NCBI RefSeq assembly: GCF_947855115.1
Contig: NZ_CANTZW010000007.1
Location: 1-64,000, forward strand
Reading direction: 5' to 3'
From: an uncultured Parabacteroides sp.
GTDB lineage: Bacteria; Bacteroidota; Bacteroidia; Bacteroidales; Tannerellaceae
DNA: 64,000 nt
The notes under the pieces were generated by a model. That model made no database searches. It was given only the letters and a program-made list of their open reading frames with translations, and was not told the origin of the DNA. Positions 52,508 through 60,469 of the stretch are shown piece by piece. Position 1 is the stretch's first letter, and the number at the start of each line of letters is the position of its first letter. A program made the position numbers and the translations under genes.

Positions 52508-53291
52508 GGCTCTTCCTCCGGATTTCTTGTGCGAACTGCGTATAGGTTCCGAACGGCGCTCTTTTGTCCTTGAAGAAACGGATCAGGGCATCCAGCCTTC
52601 TTTCCATGCCGCTACCGGAATGGTTGGTCATGATAAACGGCAGCTTTAGCTCTTTCCGGTCGCTCAGGGAGGAGAACTCCCACGGATGGAAATAGGTCAG
52701 GAAATAACCGTCTTCTTTCCAGGTCCAAAGCGCCAGTCTACGGTATAGGGAGGCCGGAAGGTTGTGATAGGCCAGCCAGAACAGGGGGAAGCGTACGATC
52801 GGGGTTACCGAGGCGGGCAGTTGCAACACGCCGTTTCTCATGAAATAAGTACGGGGTTGCCCCAGATGGTTGTAACGGCCCGGGATACACGTAGGATTCA
52901 AGGACGAGTTGTATAGATACCCGGCCTCGCGTATCTCCTCTTCCTCGACAGGCATCATGCGGGCCATACGGAAACCGTTCACCGGTTGCCCGGTCAGTTC
53001 CTCCAATGCTTCCTTGGACTTGCGAAGGTCCGCGGTCTCGAACGATGAGTGATAAAAGCCGTGTGAGGCGATCTCGTGTCCTCCTTTTTGGATGTCTAAG
53101 ATCAATTCCTTCGCATGAAGGGCGAAGTTCGCCGTGCAAAAGAAAGTCGCTTTTACCCGGTGGCGGGCCAGGCATGCCAATATCTTCCGGGTTCCCTCCG
53201 CGGAAATCCGCATTTGTTCCTCGAACGGCAATTCCACGCCGTGTTCCAATGGAGCGTCGAACTCCTCAATATCAAAACTAAGTAATATCAT
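52494..53291 (-). CDS. Polysaccharide deacetylase (NodB-fold)
   Basis: This 265-residue protein has the NodB pattern: LLSFDIEEFDAP (metal and catalytic aspartates) at the start, RVKATFFCTANFALHAKELI, GHEIASHGFYHSSFE with metal-binding histidines, and GFRMARMMPVEEEEI. It probably removes acetyl or similar groups from a polysaccharide or glycan precursor. No signal peptide is visible, so it may act in the cytoplasm on lipid-linked sugar. It lies between GT2 and rnhA in a leftward operon with GT87. Confidence 0.87.
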   Translation of the reverse strand: MILLSFDIEEFDAPLEHGVELPFEEQMRISAEGTRKILACLARHRVKATFFCTANFALHAKELILDIQKGGHEIASHGFYHSSFETADLRKSKEALEELTGQPVNGFRMARMMPVEEEEIREAGYLYNSSLNPTCIPGRYNHLGQPRTYFMRNGVLQLPASVTPIVRFPLFWLAYHNLPASLYRRLALWTWKEDGYFLTYFHPWEFSSLSDRKELKLPFIMTNHSGSGMERRLDALIRFFKDKRAPFGTYTQFAQEIRRKSHGQE

Positions 53292-53300
53292 GTATGTCTA

Positions 53301-54017
53301 TTAATCTCTATGAAATAAAATGGATAAAAAGTTCAACGCTTCCCGTCGCAAGACCTTGAGCCCCATATCGGATACCGCCAGGCCTTCTTTGATGTTCGCG
53401 TTGATCGTCCGTAAGTTTATATCTTTCCGGCGGCTTGCCTTATAGATAAATTCCGTATCGAACAGGAAGCTGTTGATGCGGGTGGTCAGGAATATCGCCT
53501 GCCCCGCCCGGCTGAATCCCTTCATGCCCCCTTGCGTATCCTTGATTTTGATCCGCAAGACCCACGTGTTGCATATATGAGACAGCTTGGATAGTATTTG
53601 CCGGAAAGGAGGCAGGTTGTCCTGATAACTTTTGTCGCGGGTAGCCACGACCACGTCCGCTCCTCCCAGCAGTGCCTCCACCACCCTGCCGAAAGAGTCG
53701 TTTGTATATGGGAAATCGTAGTCCGTATAAATAATGTAAGGAGAGGTACATCGCTTCACCGCCTCTCGCAAGGCGTATCCTTTTCCCCGGTTGGGCTTAT
53801 AATCCACTACGCGAACATCCGGTATCGATTGCCGGAGCCGGGCGATGGTCTCCGGCTCGTATCCCCGTCTTGACCCGTCGCTGACGATGAGGAGATGGAA
53901 ACGTACCGGGCTGAATAATCGTTCCACCTCGCGAAAATGGGCGGCTACCCGTTCCTCCCAGCCCGAAGGCGGGTTATAGCAGGGTAATACCAAGTCTATG
54001 TCTGCTTGTGCGTTCAT
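53301..54017 (-). CDS. Glycosyltransferase family 2 (polyprenyl-phosphate sugar synthase-like)
   Basis: This 238-residue enzyme has ADIDLVLPCYNPPSGWEERVAAHF at the start, VVDYKPNRGKGYALREAVKRC, then YIIYTDYDFPYTNDSFG (acidic metal motif) and KDTQGGMKGFSRAGQAIFL, the pattern of dolichol/undecaprenyl-phosphate sugar synthases. No C-terminal membrane segments are evident. It would supply a lipid-linked sugar, perhaps to the GT87 enzyme encoded upstream. That gene ends five bases before this start. Confidence 0.88.
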   Translation of the reverse strand: MNAQADIDLVLPCYNPPSGWEERVAAHFREVERLFSPVRFHLLIVSDGSRRGYEPETIARLRQSIPDVRVVDYKPNRGKGYALREAVKRCTSPYIIYTDYDFPYTNDSFGRVVEALLGGADVVVATRDKSYQDNLPPFRQILSKLSHICNTWVLRIKIKDTQGGMKGFSRAGQAIFLTTRINSFLFDTEFIYKASRRKDINLRTINANIKEGLAVSDMGLKVLRREALNFLSILFHRD

Positions 54018-54022
54018 CTCAT

Positions 54023-55222
54023 TTATACCTTTGCCGGATTTGCCGGATTTGCCGGATTATAATTCCTCGTACACATCTCGAACGTCAGTTTTAGCCAGAT
54101 CAGCATGCAAGGCAACGCTTTCAACGCGTAGGGATATACATAATGTACCCGTATGTATTTCGGGAAAAGATCGGACGGCGACATGCTGGTCAAGATAAAG
54201 GCGAAGACCATCAAGGCGATATCTAGCGCCGATCGTTTCCACGGCACCGCCGTATACCAAATGGCGACCCCGGTAAACGCGATGATATAGGTGCTGGACT
54301 CGCTACCCGTGCTGAACAATACGACAAACATCAGCACCGAGGCTAACAACGTTTTCCGGAAAGCCTCATATTTATATTGGCCGATGCGTAGATAAGGTAG
54401 CCCGAATAATATCAACCCGCCTATTATCAGATAAATATCCGGATAACCGGCCGATCCCGATATCTTACGGACCATTCCCAAGAAAGAGATGTTTTGTTTG
54501 TCCGCAAATAAATTAGCCAAATTCTTCTCACTCAGATCCGCGGCCCAAGCGGTATATTGCGAGAGGATGTAGTCCGGTCCCGACAAGATCATCGGGGCCG
54601 CTATCATGACAAGCGCCCATCCGACACACGATAAACTGAATTTTACCTTATGGTGGGAGAAAAAGAAAAAAGCCAAACCGGTGATACCATACAATTTAGT
54701 AAAAGTACCGAGCATGATCATGAACGCGGCCCATATATCCTTCTCCTTCTCGATCAACGCGTAAGAGAGAACGATTATCGCCGTGATACTGATATTGAAT
54801 TGCGACATGAAAAGCGAGGTGAGCAGCTCGTGGGCGCAGAACCAATAAATGAAGATATGCTCCCGCTTGGTCGCCGGCAACGCCTTGACCGCCCAGAATA
54901 AGAAAAGGCTTTGCGCCACCGACCAGGTGAGCAAACCCAGCCATACCGGGGTAATGGCGAACGGGGCCACTACCAAGCTAAATACCGGCCCGTAATGGAA
55001 AATGTCGGCATATTCTTCCGGATAGGCGGCATAGAGCGGCAACTCGTTCAACGTGTGCCAGAAAGATTGCCTGAAAATCGAGAAGTTGTTGTATTTCCCC
55101 GGGAAGTACTTGGTGACCCACGCGATAACCCCCAGCAAGGCCCATAACCCCATCAAGGTACTATATTTACTGAAGAATGGTTTATGGATGATCGTATTGA
55201 ACTTATCTAAAAATTTCATCAT
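54023..55222 (-). CDS. GT87-type membrane glycosyltransferase (DUF2029 family)
   Basis: This 399-residue protein has about ten membrane segments, and the first loop carries the acidic pair in AAYPEEYADIFHYGPVFSLVVAPFAI, like GT87/DUF2029 mannosyltransferases that use polyprenyl-phosphate sugars. It should transfer a sugar on the periplasmic side. It is first in the operon GT87-GT2-deacetylase-rnhA, and TATCTTTG (minus strand, 55246-55253) is a good -7 element. Its last codons contain three copies of a 9-base repeat, giving NPANPANPA. Confidence 0.85.
   Translation of the reverse strand: MMKFLDKFNTIIHKPFFSKYSTLMGLWALLGVIAWVTKYFPGKYNNFSIFRQSFWHTLNELPLYAAYPEEYADIFHYGPVFSLVVAPFAITPVWLGLLTWSVAQSLFLFWAVKALPATKREHIFIYWFCAHELLTSLFMSQFNISITAIIVLSYALIEKEKDIWAAFMIMLGTFTKLYGITGLAFFFFSHHKVKFSLSCVGWALVMIAAPMILSGPDYILSQYTAWAADLSEKNLANLFADKQNISFLGMVRKISGSAGYPDIYLIIGGLILFGLPYLRIGQYKYEAFRKTLLASVLMFVVLFSTGSESSTYIIAFTGVAIWYTAVPWKRSALDIALMVFAFILTSMSPSDLFPKYIRVHYVYPYALKALPCMLIWLKLTFEMCTRNYNPANPANPAKV
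54030..54056. repeat. Three 9-base tandem repeats at the end of the GT87 gene
   Basis: TTTGCCGGA occurs three times in a row at 54030-54056. In the gene frame it gives NPA-NPA-NPA. The unit is a multiple of three, so gain or loss of a copy keeps the frame. Confidence 0.8.
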
Positions 55223-55245
55223 CGAATCTCTACTGTCTACGGGGC

Positions 55246-55253
55246 AAAGATAG
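55246..55253 (-). promoter_or_regulatory. Candidate -7 element for the GT87 operon
   Basis: The minus strand reads TATCTTTG, matching TAnnTTTG, 24 bases before the start codon. Confidence 0.5.
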
Positions 55254-55342
55254 AGATATTCTCCGGCATATGGCCTATTTTATCGGCTGTTTATTTAATA
55301 TGTTGATTATCAGTGGTTGATCTGATCGATTTTGTCGTTGAA

Positions 55343-55404
55343 AAAAGATGTACGTGTTTTCCGGAAAACATATACGTGTTTTTCCAAAAACATGTACGTC
55401 TTTT
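55343..55404. repeat. Array B: 22-bp-period dyad repeats upstream of aroK
   Basis: TACGTG (TACGTC in the last unit) begins at 55351, 55373 and 55395. AAAAnAT begins at 55343, 55365 and 55387. All spacings are exactly 22 bases. The core AAAACATRTACGTGTTTT is nearly palindromic, with four bases between cores. The sequence differs from array A but the period and layout are the same. A single array-A-like stretch, TAGTTTCTTGGCGG, lies nearby at 55421-55434. Confidence 0.8.
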
Positions 55405-55442
55405 CTTTTCCGGTTAAGTGTAGTTTCTTGGCGGAAAAAGTT

Positions 55443-55450
55443 TACATTTG
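55443..55450 (+). promoter_or_regulatory. Candidate -7 element for aroK
   Basis: TACATTTG matches TAnnTTTG, 21 bases before the start codon. No clean -33 TTTG was found; array B lies about 40 bases upstream. Confidence 0.5.
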
Positions 55451-55471
55451 CGAAAACTATTCGAGTAACGT

Positions 55472-55993
55472 ATGAAACGTATTTTTTTGGTTGGATATAT
55501 GGGAGCGGGCAAGACTACAGTGGGAAAAAAACTTGCCAAGCTCGCCGGTCTTTCGTTCATAGATCTTGATTGCTATATCGAAGGACGTTATCGTAAGGCA
55601 GTTTCCCAGATATTCGCCGAGAAAGGGGAGGAGGCTTTCCGGGAGATGGAACGGAATATGCTTCACGAGGTAGCCGAGTTTGAGGACGTGTTGATCTCCA
55701 CGGGAGGGGGGACCCCCTGCTTCTTCGATAACATGGAATTCATGAACGCTTGCGGCACGACGGTCTACCTGAAGGTATCGGTAGAGGAGCTGGCGAAGCG
55801 CCTGGAGTTGTGCAAACACACCCGTCCGGTGCTGAAAGGACGTTCCGGGGAGGAACTGAGGGCGTTTATCGCCGAGAGCCTAGAGAAAAGGAACCCGTTT
55901 TATACGAAGGCATCCATACTGTTCGATGCCGAGAAAATGTTAACCGAGTCGGATGTACACGACATATCGAACGCATTAATGAAAATCCTATAG
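55472..55993 (+). CDS. aroK: Shikimate kinase
   Basis: This 173-residue enzyme phosphorylates shikimate in aromatic amino acid synthesis. The Walker A motif is LVGYMGAGKTTVGKKLA; LSFIDLDCYIEGRY binds shikimate; ISTGGGTPCFFDNME holds the conserved glycines; TRPVLKGRSGEELRAFIAE is the lid region. All are present. It lies 3 bases before an alanine dehydrogenase-like gene. The upstream spacer contains the 22-bp repeat array B. Confidence 0.95.
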   Translation: MKRIFLVGYMGAGKTTVGKKLAKLAGLSFIDLDCYIEGRYRKAVSQIFAEKGEEAFREMERNMLHEVAEFEDVLISTGGGTPCFFDNMEFMNACGTTVYLKVSVEELAKRLELCKHTRPVLKGRSGEELRAFIAESLEKRNPFYTKASILFDAEKMLTESDVHDISNALMKIL

Positions 55994-55996
55994 CAT

Positions 55997-57208
55997 ATGG
56001 AAGCGAATGATGGCCGGCAAGCGCAGGGAGCCTATATCCCACAGGAATTATTGAAAGAGATCAGCAAGGTGAACAACCGGTTGCTTATCGGTATTCCTCG
56101 TGAGCGGTACGAGGCGGAGAAACGCCTGCCGTTGACTCCGGAGGCGGTGGATATGCTGACCGATTGCGGCCACCGGGTACTGGTAGAGAGTGGCGCGGGA
56201 TTAGGCATCAATTATTCCGATAACCATTTTTCCGAGGCGGGGGCGGAGATCGTCGGATCGCCGGCGGAAGTTTTCCAGGCAGACCTGATCCTGAAGATGT
56301 TGCCACCGTTGCCTGCGGAGGTCGCTTTTATGAGACCTCGCACGACCGTTTTCTCGTTGGTACAGTTTAATTTGTTCGCCCGGGAAGCTTTCGAGTTGAT
56401 GATGGCGAAACGGATCACCGCTATCTCTTATGAGCTGATGGCGGACGAACATGGCCGTTCCCCGGTGCTGAACGTCACTTCCGAGATCGAGGGGGCGGCT
56501 TCCATAACGATCGCCTCCGAGTTGCTGAGCAACACCCAGGGAGGCAAAGGCATCCTGTTGGGCGGTATCCCCGGCGTATCCCCTACGGAGGTGGTAATCA
56601 TCGGGGCCGGCAACGCCGGGACCGTGGCCGCTCGCGCGGCGTTGGCCTTGGGAGCGTCCGTGAAGGTGTTCGATGATGATATCAATAATCTGCGTGTTAT
56701 CCAGCAAGCGCTGGGGCAGGCGGTCTTCACCTCCACGTTCCACCCGAACGTGTTGCATAACGCCTTCCGTAGCGCCGACGTGGTGATCGGGGCGATGCGC
56801 TACATCAATACGAGGCATCGTTATATCATCGCTACGGACTTGGTGCGCACGATGAAAAAAGGGGCCTTGGTAATCGATCTGAGAGTAAGCCAAGGCGGTT
56901 GCTTCGAGACAACCTGCTGCTTGTCGAGGGAAGACCCTGCGGTATTCGAGCAATACGGGGTGCTGCATTATTGCAAGCCGAATATCAGCAACCGGGTAGC
57001 CCGCACGACCTCGATGGCCTACAGCAACCTGTTCGTCCCTTTGTTGCTCTCTTTGGGCGACGCCGGTTCGGTGCAAGGGATGATCAAGTCGGACAAAGGT
57101 TTTAAGGCAGGAATCTATATGTATTATGGAAAAGCGGTGAATAGTTATGTGGCCAACCATTTTAGCCTGTCTTCTAATAATCTGGATTTATACCTCTCTG
57201 CTTTTTGA
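55997..57208 (+). CDS. ald: Alanine dehydrogenase/PNT-family NAD-linked dehydrogenase
   Basis: This 403-residue protein matches the alanine dehydrogenase and transhydrogenase alpha family. The N-terminal domain reads LLIGIPRERYEAEKRLPLTPEAVDML, with the substrate-binding pattern, and VVIIGAGNAGTVAARAALALGASVKVFDDD is the NAD-binding fold. It probably interconverts alanine with pyruvate and ammonia, which would connect to the alanine made by PhnW elsewhere, but the substrate cannot be proved. It is 3 bases after aroK. The ending is longer than usual, with an N-terminal extension of about 25 residues. Confidence 0.82.
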   Translation: MEANDGRQAQGAYIPQELLKEISKVNNRLLIGIPRERYEAEKRLPLTPEAVDMLTDCGHRVLVESGAGLGINYSDNHFSEAGAEIVGSPAEVFQADLILKMLPPLPAEVAFMRPRTTVFSLVQFNLFAREAFELMMAKRITAISYELMADEHGRSPVLNVTSEIEGAASITIASELLSNTQGGKGILLGGIPGVSPTEVVIIGAGNAGTVAARAALALGASVKVFDDDINNLRVIQQALGQAVFTSTFHPNVLHNAFRSADVVIGAMRYINTRHRYIIATDLVRTMKKGALVIDLRVSQGGCFETTCCLSREDPAVFEQYGVLHYCKPNISNRVARTTSMAYSNLFVPLLLSLGDAGSVQGMIKSDKGFKAGIYMYYGKAVNSYVANHFSLSSNNLDLYLSAF

Positions 57209-57219
57209 CGCGTAAAAGT

Positions 57220-57250
57220 TTTGAACTCGCAAAGTTTATGCTTTACTTTG
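57220..57250 (+). promoter_or_regulatory. Promoter for korAB
   Basis: TTTG (57220-57223), 19 bases, then TTACTTTG (57243-57250) matches the Bacteroidetes -33/-7 pattern with one change (T for A). It lies 47 bases before the korA start codon. Confidence 0.65.
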
Positions 57251-57297
57251 CGGACAAATCTAAATACCAATAAGCGATAAAGCTAATAAAGTATATT

Positions 57298-59151
57298 ATG
57301 GCAGAACAGACAAAAGTTAAGACGCTGGAGAAGGTTGTAATTCGTTTCTCGGGAGACTCGGGAGACGGTATGCAGTTAACCGGTACAATCTTTTCAAACC
57401 TGTCCGCGGTTTTCGGGAACGAGATTTCTACATTCCCAGACTATCCGGCAGAAGTACGTGCTCCACAAGGAACACTAAGTGGTGTATCTGGATTCCAAGT
57501 GCACTTGGGGTCACGCAAGATCTTCACGCCTGGCGACAAGGCCGACGTGTTGGTGGCCATGAATCCCGCCGCCTTAAAAGTGAACGTGAAACACCTGAAA
57601 CCCAACGCGATTGTTTTGATCGACACGGATTCCTTCAAGAAAAGCGATTTGGATAAGGCCTTGTTTACGACCGATGATCCGTTTACGGAACTGGGATTGA
57701 CCGGCGTGCAAGTGGTTGCCGCTCCGATCTCTACGATGGTAAAAGACGGGTTGGTGGAGTTCGGACTGGATAATAAATCGGCTCTTCGTTGCAAGAACAT
57801 GTTCGCCCTGGGACTTGTTTGCTGGTTGTTCGAGCGTCCGTTGGAGGAGGCTATGCACATGTTGCAGAATAAGTTCGCTAAAAAACCGGTCATCGCCCAA
57901 GCCAATATCAAGGCTTTGACAGACGGTTATAACTATGGTAATAATATCCATGCCTCGGTTTCTACGTATCGGATAGAGAGTAAGAAAGCCGAGCCCGGAT
58001 TCTATACGGACGTGAACGGCAATAAGGCTACCTCCTATGGTTTGATAGCCGCTGCCGAGAAAGCTGGCTTGCAGTTGTTCCTGGGTAGCTACCCGATCAC
58101 TCCGGCTACTGATATTTTACATGAATTGTCTAAACGCAAGGATCTAGGCGTTATCACGGTGCAGGCCGAGGATGAGATCGCCGGGATCTGTACCGCTATC
58201 GGCGCTAGTTTCGCCGGTTGCCTGGCGGCTACGTCTACTTCCGGGCCGGGCCTTGCCTTGAAGAGCGAGGCGATCGGTTTGGCTGTGATCGCCGAGTTGC
58301 CGTTGGTGATCATCGATGTTCAGCGCGGCGGCCCTTCTACGGGTATGCCGACGAAGAGCGAGCAGACAGACCTGATGCAAGCCTTGTATGGCCGCAACGG
58401 AGAGAGCCCCGTGGTGGTGATCGCCGCTTCTACGCCGACCGATTGCTTCGATGCCGCTTTTTGGGCAAGCAAGCTGGCGGTGGAGCATATGACGCCGGTT
58501 ATCTTGTTGACCGATGCCTTTATCGCCAACGGTTCCTCTGCTTGGAGAATCCCGGAGATGGATAAATATCCGGAGATCAAGCCGAATTACGTATCTAACT
58601 ATCAAGACGAGAAAGTATGGAAGGCGTATCGCCGCAACAAGGAGAGCTTGGTTCGCTACTGGGCGATCCCTGGGACGGAGGGCTTCGCTCATCGCTTGGG
58701 AGGCTTGGAGAAAGACTATGAGACGAGCGCTATCTCCACGGACCCGGCCAACCACCAGAAGATGGTGACCACCCGCCAGGCCAAGATCGATAAGATCGCC
58801 GACTATATCCCCGAGCTGGAAGTGATTGGAGATGAAGACGCGGATTTGTTGATCGTCGGCTGGGGAGGTACGTACGGACACCTTTACGAGGCGATGGAGA
58901 CGATGCAGGAGAATGGCAAGAAAGTGGCATTCGCCCACTTCAAGTTCATCAACCCGCTGCCTAAGAATACGGCAGAGGTTCTTTCTAAGTACAAGAAGGT
59001 GGTGGTAGCCGAGCAGAACAACGGCCAGTTCGCTAACTATTTGCGCGGAAAAGTTCCCGGATTCAATCCGTGCCGCTTCAATCGCGTGAAGGGACAACCT
59101 TTTGTCGTTGCGAGATTAGTTGAGGAATTCACTAAAATATTGGAGGCTTAA
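57298..59151 (+). CDS. korA: 2-oxoglutarate:ferredoxin oxidoreductase, gamma-alpha fusion subunit
   Basis: This 617-residue protein fuses the gamma-type domain (residues about 1-190, VVIRFSGDSGDGMQLTG and PDYPAEVRAPQGTLSGVSGFQ) to the alpha-type domain (from about 240, LQLFLGSYPITPATDILHELS). Alpha and beta subunits together convert a 2-oxoacid and CoA to acyl-CoA and carbon dioxide while reducing ferredoxin. 2-oxoglutarate is likely in this family, but pyruvate-type activity cannot be excluded by reading alone. Translation to the beta subunit is 3 bases on. Confidence 0.9.
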   Translation: MAEQTKVKTLEKVVIRFSGDSGDGMQLTGTIFSNLSAVFGNEISTFPDYPAEVRAPQGTLSGVSGFQVHLGSRKIFTPGDKADVLVAMNPAALKVNVKHLKPNAIVLIDTDSFKKSDLDKALFTTDDPFTELGLTGVQVVAAPISTMVKDGLVEFGLDNKSALRCKNMFALGLVCWLFERPLEEAMHMLQNKFAKKPVIAQANIKALTDGYNYGNNIHASVSTYRIESKKAEPGFYTDVNGNKATSYGLIAAAEKAGLQLFLGSYPITPATDILHELSKRKDLGVITVQAEDEIAGICTAIGASFAGCLAATSTSGPGLALKSEAIGLAVIAELPLVIIDVQRGGPSTGMPTKSEQTDLMQALYGRNGESPVVVIAASTPTDCFDAAFWASKLAVEHMTPVILLTDAFIANGSSAWRIPEMDKYPEIKPNYVSNYQDEKVWKAYRRNKESLVRYWAIPGTEGFAHRLGGLEKDYETSAISTDPANHQKMVTTRQAKIDKIADYIPELEVIGDEDADLLIVGWGGTYGHLYEAMETMQENGKKVAFAHFKFINPLPKNTAEVLSKYKKVVVAEQNNGQFANYLRGKVPGFNPCRFNRVKGQPFVVARLVEEFTKILEA

Positions 59152-59154
59152 AAG

Positions 59155-60171
59155 ATGACAACAGAAGAAATTAAATATCAACCGAAAGATTATAAAAGCG
59201 ACCAGTACGTACGTTGGTGCCCGGGCTGTGGCGACCACGCGGTGCTGAATTGCCTGCATAAGGCTATGGCCGAGATAGGAGTGGCTCCTCACAATATGGC
59301 TGTTATCTCAGGTATCGGCTGCTCTTCCCGTTTACCTTATTATATGAATACGTATGGCTTCCATACGATCCATGGCCGCGGGGCGGCTATCGCTACCGGC
59401 GTAAAGACGGCCCGTCCGGATTTGAGCGTATGGCTGGTTACGGGCGATGGCGATTGCTTGGCTATCGGCGGTAATCATTTTATCCACGCTGTACGTCGTA
59501 ACATCGATTTGAATATCGTTCTTTTCAACAATAAGATCTATGGCTTGACGAAGGGGCAGTATTCCCCGACGTCCGACCGCGGTTTCGTGTCTAAGAGCTC
59601 TCCGTACGGAACGGTGGAAGATCCGTTTATACCGGCGGAGTTGGCGTTGGGCGCGCGCGGTAATTTCTTCGCCCGTGCTATCGACGTGGATTTGAAGAAT
59701 ACGACCGAGGTATTGGCGGCCTCGGCTCGTCATAAAGGCGCTTCCGTCACGGAGGTGTTGGTGAACTGCGTGATCTTTAATGACGGGATCCATCGGAAGA
59801 TAACCGATAAGGACGTGCGTGCGGAACGTACGATTTTCCTTCGTCATGGCGAGAAAATGGTCTATGGCGCTAACAAGGATAAGGGTATCGTGCTAGACGG
59901 CCTGAAACTGAAGTCCGTGACGATCGGGCAAGACGGTTATACGCTGGACGACGTATTGGTACACGACGCCCACGAGAAAGACAATACCCTGCATATGATG
60001 CTTGCCATGATGAGCGGCGATATGCCGATCGCTTTAGGCGTGATACGAGATGTGGAGGGACCGACCTACGACGAGGCCGTCCACCAGCAAATCGAGGAGG
60101 TACAAGCCAAGAATCCTACCCGTAAATTACACGACCTTTTGATGAAAGGCGAGATTTGGGAGGTAAAGTAA
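59155..60171 (+). CDS. korB: 2-oxoglutarate:ferredoxin oxidoreductase, beta subunit
   Basis: This 338-residue subunit binds thiamine diphosphate: VTGDGDCLAIGGNHFIHAVRRNI and LFNNKIYGLTKGQYSPTS are the cofactor motif. RWCPGCGDHAVLNCL near the N-terminus supplies iron-sulfur cysteines. No separate ferredoxin-like delta subunit is encoded nearby, so electrons pass directly to ferredoxin. It follows korA directly and is followed by a strong terminator. Confidence 0.92.
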   Translation: MTTEEIKYQPKDYKSDQYVRWCPGCGDHAVLNCLHKAMAEIGVAPHNMAVISGIGCSSRLPYYMNTYGFHTIHGRGAAIATGVKTARPDLSVWLVTGDGDCLAIGGNHFIHAVRRNIDLNIVLFNNKIYGLTKGQYSPTSDRGFVSKSSPYGTVEDPFIPAELALGARGNFFARAIDVDLKNTTEVLAASARHKGASVTEVLVNCVIFNDGIHRKITDKDVRAERTIFLRHGEKMVYGANKDKGIVLDGLKLKSVTIGQDGYTLDDVLVHDAHEKDNTLHMMLAMMSGDMPIALGVIRDVEGPTYDEAVHQQIEEVQAKNPTRKLHDLLMKGEIWEVK

Positions 60172-60198
60172 TATATTCCTGAAAGGGAATCACGGCAG

Positions 60199-60228
60199 GG
60201 GTGCGGGATTATTATCTCGCGCCTTTTT
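60199..60228 (+). terminator. Intrinsic terminator after korB
   Basis: A GC-rich hairpin (stem made of GGTGCGGGAT and ATCTCGCGCC, with a mismatch) ends at 60223 and is followed by five T residues. Confidence 0.65.
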
Positions 60229-60344
60229 CTTTGATTTGTAAACTCCATGTTACAAATAGACTAAGGGGTTTGTTAATTGCATGGAAAAGAGTAATTATTA
60301 CTGAAAAATTTCCTTAATAAGGTGCGTACGATAAAAAAAAATAT

Positions 60345-60352
60345 TACTTTTG
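60345..60352 (+). promoter_or_regulatory. Candidate -7 element for pckA
   Basis: TACTTTTG matches TAnnTTTG. Transcription would begin near 60359, giving a leader of about 110 bases to the start codon at 60470. Confidence 0.55.
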
Positions 60353-60358
60353 TACCGC

Positions 60359-60425
60359 GGTAAACAAGGTGGAGTCGCAGCAAGCTCCGAAAGGTCAGAA
60401 AGCCTCACCGTATCGAACTGGAGTA
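60359..60425 (+). promoter_or_regulatory. Possible structured leader of pckA
   Basis: The leader begins in a GC-rich stretch. GGTG (60368-60371) can pair with CACC (60406-60409), enclosing two small hairpins: GAG/CTC (60372-60374 with 60385-60387) and AGG/CCT (60392-60394 with 60403-60405), a three-way junction. The stems are short, so the fold is tentative. No known riboswitch consensus was recognised. Confidence 0.35.
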
Positions 60426-60469
60426 GAGAGAAAAGTTATATAAAGTCAATCATTTAAATTAAATTCAAG

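Noticed and set aside
55421..55434. A further unit of array A near aroK
   Set aside because: It is a single stretch resembling one arm, out of register with array B by 27 bases, so it may be chance.
56201..57160. 319-codon antisense frame over the alanine dehydrogenase-like gene
   Set aside because: Composition is typical of a shadow frame, and the opposite strand encodes a complete conserved enzyme.
58144..59097. 317-codon antisense frame over korA
   Set aside because: It mirrors korA codon use and has the arginine/histidine-rich composition of shadow frames.
60345..60469. A known riboswitch before pckA
   Set aside because: No consensus I know (for example TPP, cobalamin, SAM, glycine, lysine) can be laid on the leader, so it is listed only as a possible structured leader.
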